From positions 2,548,836 through 2,612,835 of the forward strand of contig NZ_JACHGY010000001.1 in NCBI RefSeq assembly GCF_014207595.1: a DNA stretch of 64,000 bases. The letters run 5' to 3'. Origin of the DNA: Algisphaera agarilytica. GTDB taxonomy: Bacteria; Planctomycetota; Phycisphaerae; Phycisphaerales; Phycisphaeraceae. Below the pieces are notes generated by a model. That model saw only the letters and a list, made by a program, of their open reading frames with translations. It made no database searches and was not told the DNA's origin. The position numbers and the translations under genes are program-made. Of this stretch, positions 57,540 through 64,000 are shown one piece after another (within the stretch, counting starts at the first letter, position 1; each line of letters begins with the position of its first letter).

Positions 57540-58757
57540 GTGAGTACGTTGAATCAGGAACAATCCACCGAGCCGATGAGCCGGGTCGAGATCGACACCG
57601 CGGCTTTGGAACGCAACGTCGCCACCGTGCGTCGGCTGGTCGGGCCGGACACCACGGTGTGCGGCGTGGTGAAGAAGAACGCGTATGGCCTGGGCGCGGT
57701 CACGATCGCCCACAAACTGACCAAAGCCGGCTGCGAGATGCTCGCGGTCTTCAGCCCCGAGGAGGCCGAGCAGCTCAACAGTGGGGCGGTGACCACGCCG
57801 ATGCTGCTGTTCTACCCGCTGCGCCACCTCGCCCGGACGGACGGCCTGTATCGCCCCGCGGTCGCCGAGCGACTGCACCTGACCATCCACGACCCCGAGC
57901 AATTGGAAGCGCTCGATCAGCTCGGCCGAACGTTCGGCATCAAGCTGCCGGTCCACCTCTACGTCGACACCGGCATGTCCCGCTCGGGCCTGTCCCCCGA
58001 GCTCTTCGCCGAGATCCTGGAATCGCAGAAGTCGCGTCACTACACCCGCATCGCCGGGGTCATGTCGCACCTCGCCACCGCCAGCGGCGACCCAAAGCGG
58101 GCGCAGAAACAGCTCGACACGTTCGACAAGCTGCTCAAGCAACACGAGGCCGACATCCCCGAGGATGCGCTCGTCCACCTGGCGAACTCCTACGGCGTCC
58201 TCCGCTCGCCGACCTACCACCGCACGCTCGTCCGTCCGGGCCTGGGCCTCTACGGATACGGCGAGCATGACCTGGTCGGCGAGCCGTCGATTGAGCCGGG
58301 CCTGCGCTGGTCGCCGACGGTGCGCTGGGTCAGCCGGGTGGTGCAGCTCGGCACGTACCCCCGCCACGCCAAGGTCGGTTACGGCGCGACGTACACCCTC
58401 AAACGCAAGAGCATCCTGGGCTTGGTCCCGGTGGGCTACGGCGACGGCTACCCGCTCGCGCTGTCATCGACCAAAGACCGCTGCGCCAAGGTGCGCGTGC
58501 GTCACGGTGGTGTTTGGCACGAGTGTGACGTGCTCGGCCGAGTCAACATGGACCAGCTCACCATCGACCTGACCGACCTGGCCAAGTCGCTCGACGACGA
58601 GGCCGACGAGCAAACGCTGCGGGGTGCCGAGGTCGAGGTCTACAGCAACGACCCCGAAGCGGCCAACGCGCTGCACAAGCTTGCGGAGATGGCGAATTCG
58701 CAATGCTATGAATTGTTGTGCAGGCTCGGGGCGCACCTGCCGCGGGTTTATGTTTAA
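57540..58757 (+). CDS. alr: Alanine racemase
   Basis: PLP-dependent interconversion of L- and D-alanine for peptidoglycan. 405 residues from GTG 57540. The PLP-Lys is in GVVKKNAYGLGAV (K45; the usual motif is VKADAYGHG). The other marks are YVDTGMSRSGL, RPGLGLYGYG, KVGYGATYT (catalytic Tyr region), PVGYGDGYP and NMDQLTIDLTD. Its presence supports a D-Ala-containing peptidoglycan. Confidence 0.94.
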   Translation: MSTLNQEQSTEPMSRVEIDTAALERNVATVRRLVGPDTTVCGVVKKNAYGLGAVTIAHKLTKAGCEMLAVFSPEEAEQLNSGAVTTPMLLFYPLRHLARTDGLYRPAVAERLHLTIHDPEQLEALDQLGRTFGIKLPVHLYVDTGMSRSGLSPELFAEILESQKSRHYTRIAGVMSHLATASGDPKRAQKQLDTFDKLLKQHEADIPEDALVHLANSYGVLRSPTYHRTLVRPGLGLYGYGEHDLVGEPSIEPGLRWSPTVRWVSRVVQLGTYPRHAKVGYGATYTLKRKSILGLVPVGYGDGYPLALSSTKDRCAKVRVRHGGVWHECDVLGRVNMDQLTIDLTDLAKSLDDEADEQTLRGAEVEVYSNDPEAANALHKLAEMANSQCYELLCRLGAHLPRVYV

Positions 58758-58780
58758 AGTCGAGCAAGAGTGATATTTTT

Positions 58781-58844
58781 GTAGGGTGGGCACCGCCCAC
58801 CACCCCAAATCTCAATTGAACGCGGTGGGCGGTGCCCACCCTAC
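58781..58844. repeat. GTAGGGTGGGC-type palindrome pair (inverted)
   Basis: Left arm 58781-58801 and right arm 58824-58844 are perfect 21-bp inverted copies around a 22-bp AT-richer centre, and each arm is itself palindromic (GGTGGGC...GCCCACC). Same family as 7772-7792. Confidence 0.85.
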
Positions 58845-58847
58845 GAA

Positions 58848-58892
58848 AGAAACCCCGTGTGCGTGACGAGGGTGACTCGCCGCGCACACGGG
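58848..58892 (-). terminator. Terminator after the lipoprotein sulfatase gene
   Basis: On the minus strand CCCGTGTGCG, an inner CGAG-CTCG stem, then CGCACACGGG followed by GTTTCTTTC. Long 10-bp outer stem 30 bp past the sulfatase stop. Confidence 0.75.
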
Positions 58893-58921
58893 TTGAATTC
58901 AAATAAGTTTTTTCTTAACCG

Positions 58922-60622
58922 TTACTCTTCCGGCTTCAGCTCCGCGAACGTGCCGGGCACGTCGTTGAGGTAGTTCTGCATCAGCACCTTCATCTCGGCG
59001 AGCTTCGCGGCGTGGGCCGGGTCGTCGGCGAGGTTGGTGGTCTCGTTCGGGTCGTCGTTGAGGTTGTAGAGCTGGTCGGGGTCGTGGTAGTTGGGCATGA
59101 ACGGCAGGTCCTTCTGGTGGAGGATGATCCGCTCAAAGAACGAGCCGCCGGCGGCTTGGCCCAGGTGGGCGTAGCGGGCCTCGGGGTCGATGAAGGTCCA
59201 GCTGGGGTTGTCCTTGGCCCAGGGGTGGTTCTTCTTGAGCTTCTCAATGGCTTCGAGTTGTTCGGGCATGCGCTCTGCGAGGGTGCGTTGCTTGCTGGGG
59301 GGCACGCGGAAGGCGAGGTACTTCCAGCCGTCGGACGTGGTGACCGAGCGGGTCAGGCCGACTTCGCCGTAGACCGAGTCGCGGACCGGAGTGTCGCTGC
59401 CCTTGAGCAGGTCGACGATGGATGCGCCGTCGAGCTCCATGTTCTCGGGCGGGGTGGCGCCGGCCAGGTCGAAGAACGTGGACGCGAAGTCGGTGTTCGC
59501 GGTCATATGGTCGAGCTTGGTGCCGGCTTCGATGGTGCCGGGCCAGTAGGCGACGGTCGGAGCGACCATGCCGCCGTGGTAGAGCGTGCCCTTGGACCAG
59601 TTGGCCATGCCGTGGTCGGGGAAGTAGATGATGAGGGTGTCTTCAGCCAGGCCGAGCTCTTCGACCTTGGCGACGATGGCGCCGACGCCGTCGTCGAGCC
59701 AGGTCGTGCCCCAGAGTTCCTTGGGGATGCCCGCTTCTTTGACGCGTTTGATCACGTCTTCACGCGAGGGCTGCACGCCGGTGATCGGCTCTTCGAGCAT
59801 GCCCACGGGCGACATCCGCGGGTCGAGCAGCAGGCTGTCGGTCGGCTCGGGCACGTGGGTCAGCGTGGTCGAGAAGTACAGGTAGAACGGCTGGTCCTTG
59901 TTTTCTTCGATGAACTCGATGCCCGCCTGCGTCAGCCATTCCTGGTTGTGGACGTTGAGGCCGGCCTTCTTGAGGTTCTGGTCGTCGTCGGGGTTGCCGA
60001 TGTAGATGTTCTTGGCGAAGTCGAAGCCAAGTGTTTTGAGGTACGTGCTGAAGACCTCTTGGTCGCCCTTGAGCTTCTGGATCAGGCCGGGGTCGGACGG
60101 GTCGGTCGGGTCGGCGCCTTCGGGGAAGGGGGGGCGCTTGCCATCCAGGCCCACGTGCCACTTGCCGACGAACCCCGTGGCGTAGCCCGTGTCTTGCAGC
60201 ACGCTCGGCACGGTCGGTTGGTCGGGCTCGAAGCCCTGGTTCCACATCACGTAGGTGATGCCTTCGGGGGTGATCTCGTTGAGGAAGGCCGGCGACTGGC
60301 TGCGGCTGGCGTACTGCCCGGTGAGGCAGGTGTATCGGCTGGGGGTACACACGCTCGACGTGACGTAGGTCTGCGACAGGTACATCCCGCCCTCGGCGAG
60401 CGCGTTGAGGTGGGGCGTCAGCGCCGCGCCGCCGATGAAGCCCAGGTCGTCGTAACGCTGGTCATCGGTGATGATGAAGATGATGTTGGGCTGACGCTTC
60501 TCGGCCTCGGCCTGGGGCTCGGGCTCGGCCACAGGCTCGGGTGCGCTTTCAGGGGCTTGGCAAGCGGTGAGCGACATCACCAGCGAGGCGATGCACGCGA
60601 ACGACAAAAAGAACTTGGGCAT
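58922..60622 (-). CDS. Lipoprotein arylsulfatase (formylglycine type)
   Basis: 566 residues. Lipobox-type N-terminus (LVMSLTACQAPES) and an acidic Pro/Glu linker. The sulfatase core has NIIFIITDDQRYDDLGF, the formylglycine motif SVCTPSRYTCLTGQYASR (CTPSR), GYATGFVGKWHVG, and IIYFPDHGMANWSKGTLYHG (metal residues). DLPFMPNYHDPDQLYNLNDD near the C-terminus is typical of planctomycete sulfatases. Anchored to a membrane and exported; substrate probably a sulfated glycan, not determined. Confidence 0.93.
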   Translation of the reverse strand: MPKFFLSFACIASLVMSLTACQAPESAPEPVAEPEPQAEAEKRQPNIIFIITDDQRYDDLGFIGGAALTPHLNALAEGGMYLSQTYVTSSVCTPSRYTCLTGQYASRSQSPAFLNEITPEGITYVMWNQGFEPDQPTVPSVLQDTGYATGFVGKWHVGLDGKRPPFPEGADPTDPSDPGLIQKLKGDQEVFSTYLKTLGFDFAKNIYIGNPDDDQNLKKAGLNVHNQEWLTQAGIEFIEENKDQPFYLYFSTTLTHVPEPTDSLLLDPRMSPVGMLEEPITGVQPSREDVIKRVKEAGIPKELWGTTWLDDGVGAIVAKVEELGLAEDTLIIYFPDHGMANWSKGTLYHGGMVAPTVAYWPGTIEAGTKLDHMTANTDFASTFFDLAGATPPENMELDGASIVDLLKGSDTPVRDSVYGEVGLTRSVTTSDGWKYLAFRVPPSKQRTLAERMPEQLEAIEKLKKNHPWAKDNPSWTFIDPEARYAHLGQAAGGSFFERIILHQKDLPFMPNYHDPDQLYNLNDDPNETTNLADDPAHAAKLAEMKVLMQNYLNDVPGTFAELKPEE

Positions 60623-60706
60623 GATTGGGATCCATCGGTGAAAAATGAGGGGCGATGGTCAACAATATACCCCGGCGTGGTTAAGTTTTTCACCTCGGCA
60701 AAAAAG

Positions 60707-61624
60707 TTATGCCGAGACCTCTCGGCAGAACCGCGCGACCGCCCGGTCGAGCTTCGGCCAGTGCTTGTGCACCAACGTGTTATGCGTCGCGTCGTCGATC
60801 CGCACGATCGTGACGTTGTCCCGTTCCGCCGCCGCGGCGAGCTTGTGGACGTGATCTCTCCCCGGCAGGTACGGGTCCTTGCCGCCCTCGGCCAGGAGCA
60901 CGGGGATCTCGATCTGCTTGAGCGCCTCGATCGCCGACGCCTCGTCGAGCTTGAAGCCCGCCTCGGCGGACGCGACATCGAACCCATCCTCAATCCACTT
61001 GCGGTCGAGCCAGGGCGTGAGCTTCCGCCGGAAACTCTCGATCGCCCCGCGGAAGTCGGCGAAGGGGGCTAGCCCCACCACACCCGCCACGCGCTCGTCG
61101 ATCGCCGCGTGCTGCAGCACCGTGCCCCCGCCGAGGCTGAAGCCCATCGTGATGACCTTCAGGCCGTCGTCGATGCCTCCGCGTGGCTTGATCAACCCTC
61201 GGCCCGCCGCCGAGTCGATCACCGCCGTGATGTCGTGTTTTTCTTCGACGCCGAACGTCAGCCGCCGCCCGGTTGATCGGCCGTGCACGCGGTGGTCGAA
61301 CAGCAACACGTCGTGCCCGCGCGCGTTCATTTTCCACGCCGTCTTGAAGTGCCGCTCCTTGGTCTCCATCAACCCGTGCGAGACCACGATGGGCAGACGC
61401 GGTTTCGCCTCGGCGTCTCGTGGCGAGAACCACGCATCGATCGTCACCCCGTTGGGTCGATACACCCGGAACCGCCGCCCGCCGCGCTCCCGCGACACCC
61501 GGCGGTGCACCGCACCCAGATACTGCCGCCCCGGGTAACGCCCCGCACTCAGCGTCAGCCGCCCCAAGGCCACCGACAGCCGCGAAGGCCCCTCGTCAAA
61601 ATCAAACGGTTCGGAATCGGACAT
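60707..61624 (-). CDS. Alpha/beta hydrolase
   Basis: 305 residues from ATG 61624 (MSDSEPFDFDEGPSR); the 71 in-frame codons upstream encode repeat DNA and are not protein-like. Core: PIVVSHGLMETKERHFKTAW, VLLFDHRVHGRSTGRR, GFSLGGGTVLQHAAI (nucleophile elbow G-x-S-x-G with Ser), PVLLAEGGKDPYLPG (acid) and DATHNTLVHKHW (His). The catalytic triad is complete. Substrate unknown. Confidence 0.88.
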   Translation of the reverse strand: MSDSEPFDFDEGPSRLSVALGRLTLSAGRYPGRQYLGAVHRRVSRERGGRRFRVYRPNGVTIDAWFSPRDAEAKPRLPIVVSHGLMETKERHFKTAWKMNARGHDVLLFDHRVHGRSTGRRLTFGVEEKHDITAVIDSAAGRGLIKPRGGIDDGLKVITMGFSLGGGTVLQHAAIDERVAGVVGLAPFADFRGAIESFRRKLTPWLDRKWIEDGFDVASAEAGFKLDEASAIEALKQIEIPVLLAEGGKDPYLPGRDHVHKLAAAAERDNVTIVRIDDATHNTLVHKHWPKLDRAVARFCREVSA

Positions 61625-61690
61625 ACCTCGATTGTACGAATCGTCGGCACTGCAGGTTTGCGAGATTTCCCCCGTGTATTCGTCAAGCAT

Positions 61691-61820
61691 CAACCCCTCC
61701 CCATCGGGGGAGGTGGCCGGCGAAGCCGGTCGGAGGGGGCAGGTGAGTCCACAAACGGCCCCGAGTGTGCCACGGCAGCAAGTGCCCTCACCCCAACCCT
61801 CTCCAGGGGGAGACGGGGCC
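61691..61820. repeat. Two GEGWGEG/TPTLSRG-type interspersed repeats
   Basis: 61691-61747: CCCCTCCCCATCGGGGGAGG, GGCCGGCGAAGCCGG, then GGAGGGGGCAGG, built of two hairpins. 61782-61820: CCCTCACCCCAACCCTCTCC with GGGGGAGACGGGG. Spurious peptides such as SPSPPGEGWGEG or ALTPTLSRGRRG are translated from them. The same kind of sequence is widely scattered in bacterial genomes. Confidence 0.75.
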
Positions 61821-61833
61821 AATCCCGCATGAC

Positions 61834-61871
61834 TCAATCACCCAATCGCAAAATCACGAAATCGCCAAATC
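61834..61871 (-). repeat. Octamer array A3 directly after the APH-like stop codon
   Basis: On the plus strand AAT recurs every 8 bp (CTCAATCA, CCCAATCG, CAAAATCA, CGAAATCG, CCAAATCT). On the coding strand it reads TGAGATTTGGCGATTTCGTG from the stop. It is almost identical to array A2 after atpB. Confidence 0.85.
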
Positions 61872-62921
61872 TCAAACCTCCCGCTCCAGCACCTCCAGCG
61901 CCGCCGTCGCGTGCCCCCGGCTGACCTCGTGAAACCGCGTCGCCGTGGCCATCGCCAGCAACGCCCGCTTCACCCGCGCCAGCTCCGGCCAGTCCTCGCC
62001 CGCCGACAAGCCGTGTGTCTTGCGTTCCCGGGCGATCATCGACACCAGCTTCCGGCCGTGCAGCCGGTGCGGCGTCGACCAAAACAGATGCTCCAGGTAA
62101 ACCGCGTCCTCCACCCAGTGCCCGACCCGCACCTCGGCGAGATCGATCAACGCCGCCGCTTTGAGATTCGGCGACTCGCGGTCCGCCTCGTCGTCGTGCG
62201 ACACCCGCGTCAGCGCATTGCCCAGGTGCAGGTCCCCGTGGCACCACCCGTCGCCCGCCCGGCCGTCCCACAGCTCGACCCACTTGTCCAGCTTCTTGTG
62301 CGCCCGCTTCAACGCCGCCTTCCAACGCTGCGGCTCGGCACACCCGCGGGCCTGCACCCGCTTGCGCCCCTCGGCCAACATCGTCGGCCAATCCCGTTTC
62401 CGCGGCCCCCAACTCGGGTCGATCGGCGTGTCTTGCGAGGCCTGGTAAAACCGGCCCGCCGCGTTCACGATCAGGTCGAACTCCCGGCCCTCCCACTTCT
62501 CGTCCAACGGCCCGAACGGCAACCGCTCCATCACCACCCAGGCGAAGTCGTACCCGCCGATCGATTCGCCGTGCGCCAGCACACGCGGCACCACCCCGCC
62601 CACCGCCGACACCGGCCGGGCAAACCCAAACGATTCGTCCCCGCGCCCCATGTCGTTCGTCGGCGTCGGCTGCAGCCGGACCAGCCACCGCCGTTCGCGC
62701 GGCGGCACCGGCAGCTTGACCACCACGTCGTGCTCGGCCCCCCGGTCGTCGGAAAACGTCGCAAACCCGGTCAACGCGCCGCCGCGCTGCCAAGCCGTCC
62801 GGAACCAATTGATCTTGGAAAGTCGCCCGCCACAGGCATCGATCAGCGGCTGCTCGAGCGCCGCACCAAAGGGCACGCTCGCCGCCTCGCTCTGGGCCTC
62901 GGATTCGTCACCCTGCCCCAT
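61872..62921 (-). CDS. Aminoglycoside phosphotransferase/choline kinase-like (APH) protein
   Basis: 349 residues. Protein-kinase-like fold: VVVKLPVPPRERR (the Lys strand), VVMERLPFG (hinge), and the catalytic loop GDGWCHGDLHLGNALTRV (H-G-D-x-x-x-x-N). ALIDLAEVRVG holds the metal-binding Asp in place of DFG/DWE. It phosphorylates a small molecule or capping substrate; there is no evidence for antibiotic resistance. Stop codon touches array A3. Confidence 0.82.
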   Translation of the reverse strand: MGQGDESEAQSEAASVPFGAALEQPLIDACGGRLSKINWFRTAWQRGGALTGFATFSDDRGAEHDVVVKLPVPPRERRWLVRLQPTPTNDMGRGDESFGFARPVSAVGGVVPRVLAHGESIGGYDFAWVVMERLPFGPLDEKWEGREFDLIVNAAGRFYQASQDTPIDPSWGPRKRDWPTMLAEGRKRVQARGCAEPQRWKAALKRAHKKLDKWVELWDGRAGDGWCHGDLHLGNALTRVSHDDEADRESPNLKAAALIDLAEVRVGHWVEDAVYLEHLFWSTPHRLHGRKLVSMIARERKTHGLSAGEDWPELARVKRALLAMATATRFHEVSRGHATAALEVLEREV

Positions 62922-63152
62922 CAGCCGCCTTTCGGTGTGTCGCTGAGCATCTCTAACTCAGTATATCCCCCAGTCCCCCCAACCCGGAGCAAGTCTCCCA
63001 CTGATTTCACGATTCTTATGGTTGTGGGGCAACTCAATGCCACAAAAAGAAGGCGAATATGTAATTAAGTTTTAATTTAAAAATATATTCAAAGGATGCG
63101 AGCTGCGTATTATTTAATTTTTAAGTTAAATAAATATATGCCCCCGTACGTT

Positions 63153-63206
63153 CTCCCCACTCCCCACTCCCCACTCCCCACTCCCTACTCCCTACTCCCT
63201 ACTCCC
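63153..63206 (+). repeat. Heptamer tandem array upstream of the M29 aminopeptidase
   Basis: Four CTCCCCA units, three CTCCCTA units and a partial CTCCC: period 7, no spacer. It ends 20 bp before the ATG at 63226, in the place of a leader. Confidence 0.92.
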
Positions 63207-63225
63207 ATCGCATACCATGCCGCCC

Positions 63226-64000
63226 ATGCGCGATCCACGAATTACCGCTCTGGCAAAGGTCCTCGTCCACTACAGCACCGGCGTGAAGCCCGGCCAGCTC
63301 GTCCGCATCGCCGGCGACCCCGTCGCGATGCCCCTGGTCGAGGCGGTCTACGAGCAAGTGCTCAAGGCGGGAGGGCACCCGCTGGTCCGTCTCAGCCCCG
63401 GCTCGTGCACCGACCTGTTCTACGAACACGCCAACGAGGAGCAGCTGCAGTACGTCAACCCGCTGCTGCTCGAAGAAGTCAAAACCATCGACGCGGCCAT
63501 CGGCTTCTGGGCCGACACCAACACCAAATCGCTCTCGCGCGTCGACCCGAAGAAGCAGGGCCTGTCCTCCGCGGCCCGCAAGCCGATGACCAAGATCTTT
63601 TTCGAACGCGCCGCCGCGGGCGACCTCAAGTGGGCCGGCACGCAGTACCCCACACTCGCCAGCGCCCAGGACGCGGAGATGTCGATCGCGCAGTATGAAG
63701 ACTTCGTCTTCAACGCCGGGCACCTCTTGGCGGACGACCCCGTCTCGGTCTGGCAAGAAATCAGTAAACGCCAGCAGAAGGTCGTCGACTTCCTCACCGG
63801 CAAGAAGTACCTGCACTTCCAGACCGCCGCGGGCACCGACCTGCACGTTGACGTCGAGGGCATGACCTGGATCAACTGCGACGGCCACGAAAACTTCCCC
63901 GACGGCGAAGTCTTCACCGGGCCGAACCTGTCCGCCGACAACAACTCGCCCGCGCCCGGCGGCGTGCAGGGCGTCGTGAAATACTCCTTCCCCGCCGTGC
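63226..64000 (+). CDS. M29 family aminopeptidase (N-terminal part, cut by window edge)
   Basis: The visible 258 residues start MRDPRITALAKVLVHYSTGV (ATG 63226; ATG 63217 is also in frame) and run through KPGQLVRIAGDPVAMPLVEA, VSVWQEISKRQQKVVDFLTG and DLHVDVEGMTWINCDGHENF to FPDGEVFTGP. DGEVFTGP carries a Glu of the dinuclear metal site of thermophilic-aminopeptidase-type M29 enzymes. The remaining metal ligands lie beyond the window. Confidence 0.92.
   Translation, partial: MRDPRITALAKVLVHYSTGVKPGQLVRIAGDPVAMPLVEAVYEQVLKAGGHPLVRLSPGSCTDLFYEHANEEQLQYVNPLLLEEVKTIDAAIGFWADTNTKSLSRVDPKKQGLSSAARKPMTKIFFERAAAGDLKWAGTQYPTLASAQDAEMSIAQYEDFVFNAGHLLADDPVSVWQEISKRQQKVVDFLTGKKYLHFQTAAGTDLHVDVEGMTWINCDGHENFPDGEVFTGPNLSADNNSPAPGGVQGVVKYSFPAV

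Noticed and set aside
59012-61072. 686-codon open frame antisense to the sulfatase and hydrolase genes
   Set aside because: Crosses two real genes and an intergenic gap, low-complexity Val/Gly/Glu content; the sense genes are certain.
61632-61832. Short frames encoding peptides like NPSPSGEVAGEAG
   Set aside because: They are translations of scattered repeat DNA, not genes.
61872-62921. Antibiotic resistance gene
   Set aside because: The APH fold is shared by many small-molecule kinases and nothing in the neighbourhood suggests resistance.
63153-63206. CRISPR-like tandem repeats
   Set aside because: Units are 7 bp without spacers and no cas gene is near; this is a microsatellite-type array.

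Overview
The window looks like chromosomal DNA of a Planctomycetota bacterium, most likely class Phycisphaerae. This is inferred from gene content, not from a marker-gene match. Supporting features are the high GC content, two formylglycine-type sulfatases, a Tat-exported Gfo/Idh/MocA oxidoreductase, a ThuA-domain protein, a PEP-CTERM fibro-slime protein, YdjY-like and Met-rich secreted proteins, BNR-4 and DUF4038-type carbohydrate proteins, and scattered housekeeping genes. Kdo biosynthesis genes (kdsD, kdsC) and a PagL-like outer-membrane barrel point to an LPS-bearing envelope.

Layout. 1-6.5 kb: end of an Old Yellow Enzyme gene, a zinc-ribbon membrane protein, leuS, a biotin-dependent carboxyltransferase subunit and the PagL-like barrel. 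6.6-12 kb: PfkB-type kinase, replicative helicase dnaB, a HAL2-like phosphatase, a sulfatase and a YjfB-like protein. 12-17.6 kb: PHP phosphatase and scpA, divergent from kdsD - four-helix-bundle gene - kdsC, then two small minus-strand genes. 17.7-31.8 kb: secreted protein, phosphodiesterase, carB, AraC regulator, lipoproteins, glycosyltransferase-like protein, pdxJ, BNR-4 protein, OsmC and VOC proteins. 31.9-41.7 kb: PEP-CTERM protein, acs, tRNA-Lys, a methyltransferase-like gene, a TetR-SDR-AhpD-like module with two matching operators, citrate synthase and glpK. 41.7-44.4 kb: a glycoside-hydrolase-like gene and a ThuA protein. 44.5-50.7 kb: a rearranged ATP synthase operon in the order atpG-Z-I-B-E-F-H-A, without atpD or atpC. 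50.8-64 kb: small secreted proteins, an unknown helical protein, the Gfo/Idh/MocA protein, PilZ protein, DEAD-box helicase, alanine racemase, a lipoprotein sulfatase, an alpha/beta hydrolase, an APH-like kinase and the start of an M29 aminopeptidase.

The most unusual layer is repeated DNA. Short tandem arrays of 7-mers and 8-mers, resembling the STRR repeats described in cyanobacteria, occur as inverted pairs: at the two divergent starts of scpA and kdsD (a perfect 30-bp inverted repeat translated in the same frame in both genes), on both sides of the four-helix-bundle gene between kdsD and kdsC, and in the atpE-atpB gap. Another octamer array abuts the stop codon of the APH-like gene. Separately, a REP-like double palindrome is inserted in frame in the editing domain of LeuRS, and other palindrome families lie near 1.1, 7.8, 58.8 and 61.7 kb. 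No transposase, CRISPR array, prophage or rRNA gene was seen.
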